Of a DNA stretch of 23,978 nucleotides, positions 1 to 14,803 are shown piece by piece. The notes under the pieces were generated by a model. It searched no databases. It was not told where the DNA came from and was given only the letters and a program-made list of their open reading frames with translations. The position numbers were made by a program, and so were the translations under genes. Source of the DNA: Collodictyon triciliatum (taxonomy: Eukaryota > CRuMs). The DNA lies in NCBI GenBank assembly GCA_043381765.1, contig JBHJMP010000115.1, positions 1-23,978 of the forward strand, in the 5' to 3' direction. Each line of letters begins with the position of its first letter. The first letter of the stretch is position 1.

Positions 1-68
1 GGCCACCCAGGCCTACACAAAAAAAAAAAAAAAAAGAAAGGGAGGAAAAAGAAAAAAAAAAGCGAAGG

Positions 69-104
<36 letters not shown>

Positions 105-1108
105 TAGTCTCTTCATTCGGGAATTACTTTTTACTTTTTTTTTTTCTTCCTTCAAACATAGCAAGTCCCTATCACGGCCTTAAAAAAACCTCCTCCTTCT
201 TTCCTTCCTTCCTTCTTTCCCCCAACGCAGTTTCTGTCGGCACTTGCCACAACTTTGACCTTATCTTATCATCGCTTCGTATTTCGCCGCCACCCATACG
301 CCCGCACAACACGGCCCTGATCTGTCCTACAAAAGCTCCTTTTGCATTTTTTTGATCCAGTGATCAGGCCTGCCATCCGCCAAATCCCCCTCGACATTTT
401 ACTCGAATTTTACTTCGCTTTTTTCTTGGCGCCAAAATAATAGGTAACAGGCGGATTTTCCACTTGCGGGTTTTCTTCGTTGAAGCATCAAACACCGCAC
501 AATTAAGTACACGCACCCCCATAGACCTCAGCACATCTTGATATTATCAGGCTGGCAATAAAATGTTTTCTTGTATATGGTCAATCATATAAAGGCAGTT
601 CCAGACGCTTTAGAAGATAAATTAATTATCATCACATATTTTCCGCTTTCATAATTTTATTCTGGAATTCGGTCCAGAATCACAGTTCCAAAAAAAAGGA
701 GCTAGTTTGATCAAGATTAGGTGGATAACAGAAGCAGCAAAAGCGGATGTGTGCAAAACAAGTTGCACGATTGCATGGTGGGGGAATGACATGTTGTGCC
801 CCAAAACAAAACCAAGTGGAGACACCGGTGAAGCTGCGATTTCCTATCAGCAGGCGGAGGGTTGTTGATATCCTTAACAATCGCCTATTATCGTTCAAAA
901 AAAAAAAAAAAAAAAAAAAAGGAAAAGAAAAAAGAAAAAAGAAAGGGGTTTAAAGGGAAGTATACCTGTTGCAAGCTGTTCCTGTTACTGAGAGTTGCTT
1001 GTTCTCTTCTTCTTTGGCAGAGGCAGCAGCAAGAAAAAGGAAGGGAAACGGAAACATCTCCTGGAAGGGAAGAAAAACAGACAAATCAAAGACGATCAGC
1101 CGTTCAAA
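1..1108. other. A-rich intergenic sequence, no gene recognised
   Basis: This stretch holds long A-rich runs (about 18-102 and 898-920), CTTCC/TTCC-rich pyrimidine tracts near 190-225 and mixed AT-rich sequence. A minus-strand frame from about 530 to 367 stays open for roughly 55 codons and reads basic, but it matches nothing I recognise and has no visible splice context. Several short frames at 680-1100 run through homopolymers and do not look coding. Confidence 0.5.
18..102. repeat. poly-A / A-rich low-complexity tract
   Basis: Two near-pure A runs (about 18-35 and 70-102) are separated by a GGAAAGAAA-type purine stretch. The tract is simple low-complexity DNA. No retroelement open reading frame or target-site duplication is visible next to it. 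Confidence 0.8.
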
Positions 1109-1162
1109 TGAGTGACTTTGGCGAGGAAGAGCCAGACTGGGACGACTCAAATCCTGATCCAT
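1109..1162 (+). CDS. possible 5' coding exon of the downstream kinase gene
   Basis: An ATG at 1109 opens a short acidic frame beginning MSDFGEEEPDWDDSNPDPY that looks more protein-like than its surroundings. A GT at 1163 could be a donor; a second GT shortly downstream is an alternative. The frame then runs into the AACAAAC repeat, which would be intronic. Joining this exon to the kinase exon at 1725 is not phase-compatible without another exon. A frame at 1479-1524 that could donate in phase 1 is one candidate. The link to the kinase is therefore inferred from position only. Confidence 0.25.
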
Positions 1163-1206
1163 ACGTTTGCTTTTATATCCGTTCAACGTCTCATTTTCAT
1201 CGTTCT

Positions 1207-1298
1207 AACAACAAACAACAAACAACAAACAACAAACAACAAACAACAAACAACAAACAACAAACAACAAACAACAAACAACAAACAACAAACAACAA
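1207..1298. repeat. (AACAAAC)n heptamer tandem repeat
   Basis: About 13 near-perfect copies of a 7-bp unit occur here. All three frames can stay open across it, which creates an artificial Q/N/T-rich open frame. It is not evidence of coding. Confidence 0.95.
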
Positions 1299-1724
1299 GC
1301 AATTGGATTCTAACAGTACTTTGGCATTCATAACCAAACTCTTTATAAATACATTTCGAAAATCAACTCTACATTTTACTACCTGAGATTGACACTTACA
1401 AATGTATCTTCCCTTTTCTTTACAAGGTATTGTTATCATACTTATTCTTATTTACCCATAAAGCTACCCTCAGACTCAATGGAGCAAGAGCAAGAGATAG
1501 AAAACAAAATTAGAAAATACACGGGTTTATAAGCATTTCATTCAGTTTCAATAGCCAACTACCCGAAAACATTTTATTTTGCTATAAATTCAAAAATCTT
1601 AATATTTAAAAAGACAAAAACTATAATCCCAGATCTTCTTCCTCCAATAACAGGCCATGAAAATGATTTCATTTACGCAACCTACTTTTTAATTTGTACT
1701 GAATCATCATTACTAATATAAAAG

Positions 1725-3475
1725 AATGGCTCCAAACATGGGTACCTCCATCGGACACAATCAGACAATTACAAAATCTGATTCATATAGGTATTTGAAG
1801 TTTCGTTTCTTCTTACCTAACATGATTGCTGACTTAGTGTATGAATACTTTTTGAGATACTCTATTCAATTTTAATCACACAAGTACCATTCAAGATATC
1901 CTTTTAAAACATTTTTCGTTTTTTCTTATTTTTTTTTTGTTTAAATAAAAGGCTCTGGTGCATTTGGTCACGTTTACAGAACATCCTACCAAGGATCGTC
2001 CATCGCACTAAAACAAATCAAGGTCAACGAGACGGATAGGACCAGCTATGCCAGTCTTCTGGAGAGCTTTGAAAGAGAAGTCACAAATATTCGGTAATGC
2101 ACTACAGCAAATAGTGATATTTATTTACATTTCATATTGATATATCAAATTTTTCTCTAAATTTTATCCATCTAGATGGCTCATTAGGTTTTTTTTTTTT
2201 TAAAAAAAAATCCTGACTAAAATGTAAATTACAGTCTTTATATTTTTCTCTCATGGTCAAACTTTTGCTTCTCATCAGGCGTTGTAATCATAAGAACATC
2301 GTCAAATACATCGGCTGCTTCTCCGACAGGGAGTGTCTGTATCTGATGACAGAGTATCTTGGCATTGGTAGTTTGGAACACTGTCTCCATAAGACTAGGA
2401 CGGATTTATCCATAGAGTTGTCGCTTTCCATAGCCTTCGATGTGGCTCAAGGGATGATGTATTTACACGAGCTGAACCCTCAAATCATACACCGCGACTT
2501 ATCTCCGTCCAATGTCTTGGTTTGTTGTTTGCACTACGTAAAAAGAGTTGAAAACATCCTTCACACATACACTCATGCACATCTCGGTTCTGACAATCAA
2601 TATTTTCAATCAATATGAATACTTCCGCTCATTCATTCTTTTCCTCTTTTCCTCTTTGCAACTCACAAATTCATCTGGAACTTAATTTAACTTCCCATAG
2701 CTTGATGAGGGCTGGGTTGCAAAGATATCGGACTTTGGATTGTCGAGATTAAAAGATAAAAGGGACGAAATGATTCAAGCCAGTCGAGTTGGGAGGTAGG
2801 CACGCTATCGAATGTTAAGAATCATCGGCTCATTCGAAGCCATAAATTCACTATGTTGCCTCTGAAATCAGTTTAGTTATCAACATGGTTAAACAAAGCT
2901 TAAGCTTCTTTTTTTTTCTTCTTCCTCAATACCTTAGAGTCAATATGATTATCGACCAATCTCAAAAAACCTCCTGTTTCCGTACCAATTCCATCCTCAT
3001 AGATTCCAGTACGCCGCGCCAGAAATCCTGCGTCCGGAGCGACTGGAGACAGTTTATTCAGAAAAAGTGGATGTGTACAGCTATGCCATTGTGACGTGGG
3101 AACTCTTTTCAAGGAGGACTCCCTTTGAAAAAGAAGGCGACCAGGGCACTGTTCGATTACCATACAACGGAGAAAGGTATTTCACCGAATCTGAAACTAT
3201 AGGTTTAGTATACTTTTAAATGCAAAACCACTCATGAAATTCAAACAAAGACAGTCACCCAAAGTAAACCTCATTGGCTCCATTGGCCATCGCTATCTAA
3301 CGAACTCTTCATTCCACTATCTTTCCTGTTATTCTGCAGACCCTCACCTATGCCAGAGCGTGCGCCAGATTGGGTAAACTCAATGATTGTCAGGAGTTGG
3401 GACCAGAAGCACCAGAATCGACCAAGTTTTAGAGATATAGTGGATATATTTCGTTTGCATATGACCAGCTCATGA
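1725..3475 (+). CDS. TKL-like protein kinase domain, 5' end unresolved
   Basis: This is a eukaryotic protein kinase catalytic domain at the C-terminus of a multi-exon gene. Exons with matching phases are 1725-1790, 1952-2093, 2279-2519, 2701-2795, 3003-3176 and 3340-3475, ending in TGA. Together they encode about 284 residues. The glycine-rich loop GSGAFGHVY is split by the first intron. The ALK lysine motif, the catalytic loop HRDLSPSN, the SDFG Mg-binding motif and the APE motif follow in order. A final RPSF near the C-terminus is typical of tyrosine-kinase-like (TKL) kinases. All core catalytic residues (Lys, HRD Asp, DFG Asp) are present, so it should be active. The substrate cannot be told from the sequence. 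No regulatory domain was found upstream, and the first exon or exons are uncertain. RSP3 lies downstream on the same strand, with no evident functional link. Confidence 0.85.
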
Positions 3476-4437
3476 AGCTGATGGATGCAAGGGCGATAAT
3501 ATCTTGCTAGCTTTTTAAATTCCCTTCCCTTCCCTTCCCTTCCCTTTCCAAAGCGAAGGGCTTCCTGTTGGGTGCCAAGTCTCACTAAACCCACACACCA
3601 CACGTCAACATTCCTTTCTTGATTCCTCTGTTACCAAAATCTTATTCAGTCATAAATTTTGATTCCTATCTGTACCTAAGAAGGAACACCCCGTCTTAAA
3701 AAAAACAAAAACAAAAAACGATGAACTGCCCACGCACCGATTGTAAATCTAACGCGCTTTTAGACGAATAGAAAACTCCATCCAATCCTGTTCTTCGAAT
3801 GCCATCATTCCAAAATCAGTCCTTAGGTTATGTCCGCGGTGGGGTTTGTGCATCATGTCAAAGATGGATGCAAGAAGCGGCAAGCGAAAAAAAATGAAAT
3901 AAGGGATTGTCTCAAACAAACCCTATTTTCCAGGTTTGCTCCATTCCGTTACATATTATTCCAGATATATACAATTTCTATGTAGAATCGACTGTTTCAT
4001 CTCCACTGTTTCTTTCTCCCCCGATCATACATCACGGGCGAATCACTGATCCATCACGGTCCGTTGAGCGCTGCAAAGCCGAAGAGAGCCGAATGGCGAG
4101 TGCTCGTCGGCCTTTATTCCCACATACCTCAACACAGAACTCAGACACAAGAGAAAAGGAAGAGAAAGCCTTGTTGGCCGGGTACAGCCCGCACTTTGTT
4201 AACCCTTTCCTTCCTTGTTTTCTCCTGTCTCCCAGGGCACGCAAACCCTTAAGAGCTTGTTGCTGTTGTTTTTAAAGACTTTTTAAATAAAGAGCCGGTC
4301 GCCCTTCTGACGCCCAAACCGTAGAAATCCTTGCAAAGAAACGAAACCGGTTGGCCAGGCTCCACTCATCCACATTATAGAGAGGATCACACACAAAACC
4401 AGGAAAAGCGCTCCGACACCACAAGACACAGCTGCAC
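3476..4437. other. intergenic region between kinase and RSP3
   Basis: This 962-bp spacer contains a CCCTT pentamer tract at 3521-3549, AT-rich sequence to about 3900 and a more GC-balanced stretch from 4020 to 4437. The latter probably includes the RSP3 promoter and 5' UTR. An AATAAA hexamer occurs near 4284. Open frames at 3907-4275 and 4064-4252 lack recognisable domains and splice signals, and I do not call them genes. Confidence 0.5.
3521..3549. repeat. (CCCTT)n pentamer tract
   Basis: About five tandem CCCTT units lie just downstream of the kinase stop codon, probably in its 3' UTR. The same unit recurs in an RSP3 intron and, inverted and interrupted, in a deoxyhypusine synthase intron. 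Confidence 0.9.
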
Positions 4438-6861
4438 ATGACCGCTGTTCGCGAAAACCCCGCCATGGGCAAGTCGTATACATTCGCTTCTGAACCGCGA
4501 GCCGTTGTCAGTCGACGCAAATACCGCGACCCAAACTCGCAGTCGAGCACAGGGTAAGCACTCGCCCTTCACTCGCCACTGACCCGCCCTCCCATATGAT
4601 GTTCCTTCAGCATTGTATGTCTCCCTTCCCTTCCCTTCCCTTCCCTTCCCACGCTGCATCTTTGTTCGGCGCGTCCCTCTCCAAGCAGCATGTGAAAAGA
4701 AAACATACTTACACAGAACATCCCAGGCCAACCTCTGCCAATCTCATGTTTGACCGAAGAGTCGTCCGCGGAAACACATACGCACAGCCGATCCCCCCAC
4801 CCGTATGAGACTTCTCTCCTCACACCGACATGTCCGCCATGCCCTTTTCTCCGGTGCCCAGCTGATTCGACACATCCCCTTCCTTCATCTCTGCAGGCCC
4901 AGCCCGACCCGGTCAAAATCCAGAAGGAGGCAGAGGCCCGCAGATTGAGGCAGGAGGCCAAGAAGAAAGCGGCGGAGGAGCGACCCATCACACCCGAGGC
5001 CATCGAAGGCCGCACACATATCCAAGGTAAGCCTTACATCATATGAAGTTTTCAGCCTCAGAAATCTACTGGTGGTCTATTGTGCAGCATTAACGATGCA
5101 ACTGTCGGTCTGGCGTCTGCTTGTGGCTTTTTTTTCTATCTCCCGTCTGTAGTCCAGACAGAGGTCTATCTGGAGGAAATAACTGACCGTATTGTGGAGG
5201 TTGATGTCGACACACAAACAGACCCGTTTCTCGACAGACCGCCATCACCTCTCTTTATCCCTCGCAAGAGTGGCATTGACGCAGAGACACAGATTCTCGA
5301 AGGAGAGCTCTTTGACTTTGACCTTGAGGTCGAGCCCATCCTTCAAATCCTTGTCGGCCGAAGTCTTGAGCAAGCGCTTGTGGAGGTCATGGAGGAAGAA
5401 GAGGTCGCCAACATGAGGGCGCACCAGGTGAGAAAAAAAAATTATTTTCATATCGCACTTTTTCACCTTTCTGTTTCTTAACTTGTTTCTCTTTTCAACC
5501 CTAAATTTCTTTCAATCTTTCTTTGTCATTCATTCGAGCAGAATCATTCTAATGTAAAATTCCATTGTCGACATACACGATTTTGAGCTATAGAGTTTTT
5601 TTTTTAAAATTTTTTTTGGAAGAACTTGATTCACATTCGTAATTATATATTCTCATATGAACCCCCTCTGTGTAGGTTGAGTATGAGCGGATTCGGAATG
5701 CAGAGCTTGCGGAAATACAGAGAATGGAAGCCGCAGAGAAGCGAAAGGCAGAAGAAAAAGTAATCATTGATAAAAAAAAATTCCCCATCATTTTCATTAT
5801 TTTGCCTTGCGCGCCATTCAATGAAACTTGACTTCATCGCATTGGTCGATATGTTTGGTCTTCTGCCTTATATCCTTTTGCTTAGTCTTTCTACCATTAC
5901 TATACATGTATGGCAGTGAGCTTTATAAACTAGTATAATTGTGTATGAAATACCACCAACCACTTTACATATTAACACTGAGGAACAGAAAGATGCACGC
6001 TCACGGTTTTTCTCAAACTCTGTAACTCAACAGTAGTACTTCAAACTAGGAACGCAGACTGGCCCAGGAACAGGCGCGCAAAGAGAGAGAATTACAAAAG
6101 AGACAGCGCGCAGCAGCAAGGGAGTTTGCAGAGCACTATCTCTCAGACCTACAACCAAATGTATTTTCCAAACTGCAGCAGGACGGATTCTTTTTCAACC
6201 AATCCCAGAAAGAGGTGGAGACCGGGTTTATCCCCTGGCTTTTCGACCGGGTTGCTCAGCGCCTCGGCCGCATTGAAGTGTCCCGCCGCATGACAGACAG
6301 TATGACCTCATTCCAGAGACCAGTTCTTCCTACCATTTGGGACCGTCTATTTCAAATACCAGATATAACGACATACACACACACACACACACACACTCTC
6401 TCTCTCTCTCTCTTTGTTCTGCCCAACCACCTTCGCAGCATAGCTAACCGCCTCACTAACACACGTATCAACTTAAACTCCCAGCAATCATCGAGACTGC
6501 CCTCAATCGACAGCTCGCTGCCAATCGCCAGGCCAACGAGCGACTCCAGAACGCATGGGCAGCAGAGAGGCAGGCAGAGGAGAAGGCGGAGCAAGAGGCA
6601 CTTGACAGAATCGACCGTGAAGAGGGCGAACGAATTGGTCTCGAGCGCGAAGAGAGGTTCCAGCTGGACGTTGTGGAGGCATTAATCCAGGAGGCTAAAC
6701 GCCTGGCCGAGGAAGAGGCAGCCCGTCTCAAGGCTGAGGCCGAAGCCGCCGCTGCCGCCGAAGCTGCTGCAAAGGCCGAGGCAGCCCGCCTGGAAGCTCT
6801 TGAAGCCGCAGAGGGTAACGCAGAGGCAGAGGGCACTGGCGAGGAGGAAGGCAACGAGTGA
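4438..6861 (+). CDS. RSP3: radial spoke protein 3 (axonemal A-kinase anchoring protein)
   Basis: RSP3 is the scaffold protein of the radial spokes, which link outer doublet microtubules to the central pair in motile cilia. The exons are 4438-4553, 4727-4802, 4897-5026, 5153-5427, 5676-5759, 6050-6299 and 6485-6861. Phases match at every junction and the product is 435 aa, slightly shorter than the green algal protein. The N-terminal block YTFASEPRAV and the following NLMFDRRVVRGNTYA are family signatures. The TQTDPFLDRPPSPLFIP core lies near residues 128-144. The acidic amphipathic segment DLEVEPILQILVGRSLEQAL, near 164-183, corresponds to the RIIa-binding (AKAP) helix region. A second helical region includes QDGFFF and a PWL motif. 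The C-terminus is a Glu/Ala-rich coiled coil. The ATG at 4438 was chosen because the conserved N-terminal block follows at once. Confidence 0.95.
4622..4650. repeat. (CCCTT)n tract in RSP3 intron 1
   Basis: About five CCCTT units lie inside the 4554-4726 intron, pyrimidine strand sense. The unit is the same as at 3521-3549. Confidence 0.9.
6375..6413. repeat. (AC)n(TC)n dinucleotide microsatellite in RSP3 intron 6
   Basis: An AC run of about 11 units passes directly into a TC run of about 9 units inside the 6300-6484 intron. An apparent open frame through 6215-6685 is this intron read through. Confidence 0.9.
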
Positions 6862-7124
6862 GGACACACGCAGAGGATGCCACGCTAATCTGCTCTTGGC
6901 AGCGTCGCGTGTGGACAAACCAAAGAACCCACGAAACAAGCGGCCTGGCCAGTCTCCTTTCTATTCTGCACAAGCCGCCCTCTCCTTTCCCTCCTTTCAT
7001 GCGCTTCCTCTCTTTGCACCCCTAAATACAGATACACCCACGAATCCGCGCATCCCTGGCTTGTCTGTGGCTTTGTGAAGCGAGCAGTGCCTCAGTCGAG
7101 ACTACGGGTGTGAATGCGTGGGGT

Positions 7125-10588
<3,464 letters not shown>

Positions 10589-10844
10589 TCCTTGTTTTGG
10601 TCTGTGATTGACGTTTTCTGGACTTAGTCGGGCGCTGCTCTCTTCCTTTTTATGGTGTTTATTAATGCGACTCGTCTGAAGGTTTTGGTCGATGCAGTAA
10701 AATAACACAGATCAGTATTTTTCACGGTTTAAGTACCCAGAGATCTCTGTCATCAGCGCTTTGTGTGATTCTGGTAGAGCAGATCGAATCGAATGTTCTC
10801 TGGTGGAATATTCTATCGGAAAATATTTTTGGAGATGTGATGAC

Positions 10845-10875
<31 letters not shown>

Positions 10876-10966
10876 GTGATGATGGTGATGATGATGATTA
10901 TGATGACAATGATGACAATGATGATGATTATGATGACGATGATGACAATGATGGCGATTCATGTGT
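10589..10966. other. spacer between DGAT1 stop and PPPDE-PUL start
   Basis: This 378-bp region lies upstream of the PPPDE-PUL start and downstream of the DGAT1 stop, both genes being on the minus strand. It contains the GAT repeat and about 250 bp of ordinary sequence that presumably includes the PPPDE-PUL 5' UTR and promoter. No gene was seen. Confidence 0.5.
10839..10951. repeat. imperfect (GAT)n repeat just after the DGAT1 stop
   Basis: About 37 GAT-like units with GGT, TAT, GAC and AAT variants end 16 bp short of the DGAT1 stop (TAA at 10969-10967). It would be transcribed as (ATC)n in the DGAT1 3' UTR. The plus-strand poly-Asp and poly-Met frames over it are repeat artefacts. Confidence 0.9.
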
Positions 10967-11912
10967 TTATAAGACTCCGCCGCTCTGTTGGGCTACATGC
11001 TCGCGGACGTAAAGGATTGTCAGGATGGGAGGACCGAAGAAAAGTCCAAACCAAAAGAACAGATTCCCGAGAATAGTGCCCCGCATGAAAGGTTGGCGAC
11101 CGAGCCAGATAAGAGGGACTGTGGCAATGGCAAGAGGTGTGTCGTGAGTTATACTATTTGCTGAAGAAAAAAGAAGAAAAAAGAAGAAAAAAGAAGAAAA
11201 AAGAAGAAAAAAGAAGAAAAAAGAAGAAAAAAGAAGAAAAAAGAAGAAAAAAGAAGAAAANNNNNNNNNNNNNNNNNNNNNNNNNNNNNNNNNNNNNNNN
11301 NNNNNNNNNNNNNNNNNNNNNNNNNNNNNNNNNNNNNNNNNNNNNNNNNNNNNNNNNNNNAAAGAAGAAAAAAAAGAAGAAAAAAAAGAAGAAAAAAAAG
11401 AAGAAAAAAAAGAAGAAAAAAAAGAAGAAAAAAAAAGAAGAAAAAAAAAGAAGAAAAAGAAATGGAATCTATTTACTCTGGGACATTTGCATCAAGAACA
11501 GATAGAGATGAACAACTCGGAAGCCAACAGTCAGAACCAACTATGCGAGGATTGGTATAAGATGATTTGTGACATCATCACCAACAAAATAGAAACCATA
11601 ATGATAGAAAATGGAACAGATGATTTACCCAAGCAATATATGATATTATAGAGTGATAGAAAAAGAAAGGAGGAAAACGACAACATTTCACAGTTTGCAA
11701 ATGAAACAGACAACTACTTATCCGATTATTCAGTATGTTTATACCTCGTGAAGCATGGCAGAGAATAAAAATGTTGCCCACATAGCACTCGTTTTCGAGA
11801 GACGAATTTTCTCAATGCTGCGTAAATATTATTAGTGCAAAGGTAGAGCAACAAAATCGTTTACCATGATTATCTAAAAAAAACAATAATAAAAAAATGA
11901 TAACCCCTCTCC

Positions 11913-11967
<55 letters not shown>

Positions 11968-14803
11968 GAGACCAAAACAAAAATGAGAGGAATGAAATAC
12001 TGATTTAATTTTTTTATCTGAAAAAAACCTTTCATTGTAAATATGCTCCAAAAGCCAATTGTGCACGGGCTTTGCGTTGATTTTGTTAGAAATGAGGGTT
12101 ATATTCAAGAAAAGAATTTTCTTTTCAGAAAAAAAAGCCAAAGTAATGCGAGGGCTTAAAACAGAGGATGTGATAAGAGATGAAAGTGATGCTACCTTAT
12201 TCCACTTTCTGGCATCTAAGTAGAATAAAGAAAAATAGTCAGGAAGTAAAAACTACCATATGTTTTTCATCTCTTGCAAAACAGATGTTATCCACGTATA
12301 AGTCAGTAGAGTTATAATGCCAAATAATACAAAAAAATACTAAAAAAATAATCATGCCGTACATTCTTCAAAAGAAGTAGAATTCCTAGTAGTTATATGA
12401 TGTATAATTTTTTTTTTACTTAATCGCTTTACTTTTACGAATTACATTATTTTATAAAATAAAAGGAAAAGTAACGTACCACCAATCACTGTAAAAGTAT
12501 CTATCCGCAAAGAAAGTAACTTCAGCAAATCCATTCAGGATAACCTCGAAAATCATAAAGAACCTAAAAGAATGAGATGCTGGTGACATGATGCATCTTG
12601 TGACGAAATATATGCAAAATTTTACGAGGAGCGGTACGAGAATAATTGAGGGATAATTTATCATACATGCAAAGGTGAATAACCATCATAGGCATCGCAA
12701 GCTTGGCAATCGCATGAATAGGATTCATCGATTCTTGCTATAGTTTAATAAAAAAATTCATTGGCAAACACAAAACAAGGATGGTAATAAAATCATTAGG
12801 GATTTGGATAAAATCGGTAGCATTAACTAACTTGCCCAAGGACAGGATTTATGTACTCGGAAACTACAATTACATCAATTTTTTTTAAAGAGAAAGGTGG
12901 GGGTTTAAAAAGAAAATATCAGAGACCTAATAATCAAACATTTGAACTAATATAATAATTTACATCCATCTTACTTGTGATGGACATGATCAGCAAAATG
13001 AAGAGACAAGCAAAGAATCGTTCAAGCAGATACTGCATCCTTATGCTGGGTGTGCGAGGGTAAGAAGGCCGATAAATCAATGTCGGCATGGCCATATATA
13101 GGAGATAATCGAACAGAGAAACTAAAATAATGACAACAAGATAGGAAGAAATTAAAGTGTTTCATTTAATATCATAATGACATATTTTTTTAAAATTAAG
13201 CATAGACAGATATAAACTAGTATCTTAGCTTACATATGTATTATAAAGTCATAATATCAAGGGGCTTATTTTTATTTTAAAAATTTATTTTACACCTAGA
13301 GAGAAAAGTATTTTGATATACATATTAAGAAAATAACCATTCTTTGGATATGGGATTGAAACCACGCCAGGGAAATTATTGTCCGAAAGGTCGCGATTTA
13401 CAGCAAAATACGAGTGCATTTTCATGCCCAAGACGATGGTTTCCATGCATAAGAATATCGAAGCAACTGATAATAATGGATTGTCAATTTAAAATCAGTG
13501 CATCATTATACCCAAACATCAAGGGCTGATCTAGAAACAAAAGCAAAGAAAAAGAAAAAGAGATACCGTCTGAATAATCAATATTGCATATGGTACACTA
13601 TCAGATTGAGAATATACCGAATGGTGTTTCTCGACGGAATATTTCAAAGAGTACGGCAAGGAGAAAAATCAGCAGAGCGGTGTGATGTACCAAACGCAAG
13701 AGAAGACGGGGTATTTTGACATAGAGTGTAAAAACTTCCAAAAAGTAGGTTGAAGTCGAGAACGCCAACATCACCTGAAAGGATGGCAAATCAGTGTCTT
13801 ACATGTATTGAATTGGAAATGGACAATGCCTTCATAAATAGGATAATATGAAGAAAAGTAAAGCAGACTATTTGCAGTATTGTAAAAACAGTTGATGTTT
13901 AATATCATCACGACGTTGAATTCGCAATTACAAGGAAGGCAAGAAGCGTATGAAATATATCCCCAAAGGTGAAATGGAAGACAGAGACATCAAAGACGTA
14001 TCCATGTTCGTAGTAATTGACGACAGTGTGTGTAATTATGAAAACAACCTATGCAAAGAAATTATGACAAAGTGTTCTACATAAAACGATTGAAAAGAAC
14101 ACAGTTTACATATTTCATCACGATTAAAGAGGCTGGTATGAAATTTATCGTCATTTCAGATGCAGTAAAACATGTAATGACGTACCCCGGCAAGGACAGA
14201 CAAGTGAACAAACCCGCGGAACATGTTTACTGATAGTTGCTTTTCATCAAAGTATGTAATGGCGGATTGTGGTTCAACAACACGCTTGACAGGGCGATCA
14301 GATTTCGGCCCATCCACTGGCTTGACAGTAGGTTCGATGGCAACATCATTTGGGTTAGTCTTAATTGATTTGTTTTCTTGTACGGGAACAGGAGTGGCAT
14401 GTTTTTCAGGCTTTTCACGGTTCGCAGACTTTGAAGATTTTGCAGATGTGTTTGGAATCACACTGTCGGAATTTTATTATGTAATTGTGTTATTTATCTT
14501 TTTTCTTTTCTTCCACTTAAAAAAAAAAAAAAACGACAAATAAGAATAATTGGAGCACATACTTTTTTTTTCTGATATAGGATAAAAAACAAAAAACAAA
14601 ACAAACAAAATACACCAGCTCATATTGACGTATTTGATGAATAATTATATTGAAAATACAATTATTGGAATTAACGTCCTTTCTTTTCCTTTATTCAGTT
14701 CAAAAGAAAATCTTGAAATAAACATCCACATTGCTAATGCCAACCCAAGCACTTACCTTGTGTGGGCCTTCTTTGGATTGGACATGGCCTTGCGGTCTTT
14801 CAT
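10967..14803 (-). CDS. DGAT1: diacylglycerol O-acyltransferase, DGAT1 type (MBOAT family)
   Basis: This is an ER multi-spanning enzyme that acylates diacylglycerol to triacylglycerol for lipid droplets. Exons in gene order are 14803-14757, 14462-14186, 14048-13932, 13774-13618, 13466-13338, 13121-12975, 12863-12832, 12737-12667, 12563-12480, 12385-12363 (23 nt), 12215-12196 (20 nt), 12069-12029, 11817-11745, 11713-11542 and 11118-10967. All phases match and the product is 513 aa, normal for DGAT1. The first about 100 residues are polar and probably cytosolic. Family blocks in order are RGFVHLSVLAGV, the PTLIYRPSYPR motif, SEYINPV, FFADRYFYSDWWN, RKWNKPVHNWL and SAMLHE with the catalytic His at about 405. 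The C-terminal block is GNLFFWFGLFFGPP. DGAT1 is preferred over sterol acyltransferase because of the YRPSYPR and C-terminal blocks. Odd points are the two tiny exons, a 31-nt intron after the His exon, and about 25 extra residues following it. Confidence 0.93.
11161..11459. repeat. (AAGAAGAAAA)n purine repeat with a 100-N gap, DGAT1 intron 14
   Basis: Before the gap the unit is a regular AAGAAGAAAA decamer. After the gap (11261-11360) the A run lengthens from unit to unit. The array sits wholly within the last intron and is a polypyrimidine tract on the sense strand. Confidence 0.95.
11914..11965. repeat. 52-nt poly-A run in a DGAT1 intron
   Basis: A pure A homopolymer lies between DGAT1 exons 12069-12029 and 11817-11745. 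It reads as poly-T on the sense strand. Its length is probably approximate in an assembly. Confidence 0.9.

Noticed and set aside
1207-1298. Regularly spaced repeat considered as a CRISPR-like array
   Set aside because: It is an uninterrupted 7-bp tandem repeat with no spacers, in a eukaryotic context.
862-1386. Long plus-strand open frame rich in Lys and Gln/Asn/Thr
   Set aside because: It exists only because of an A-run and the AACAAAC heptamer repeat. Only the short acidic piece from 1109 looks possibly coding.
10761-11076. Poly-Asp and poly-Met frames, possible acidic protein
   Set aside because: Produced by the imperfect GAT repeat, antisense to the DGAT1 3' end.
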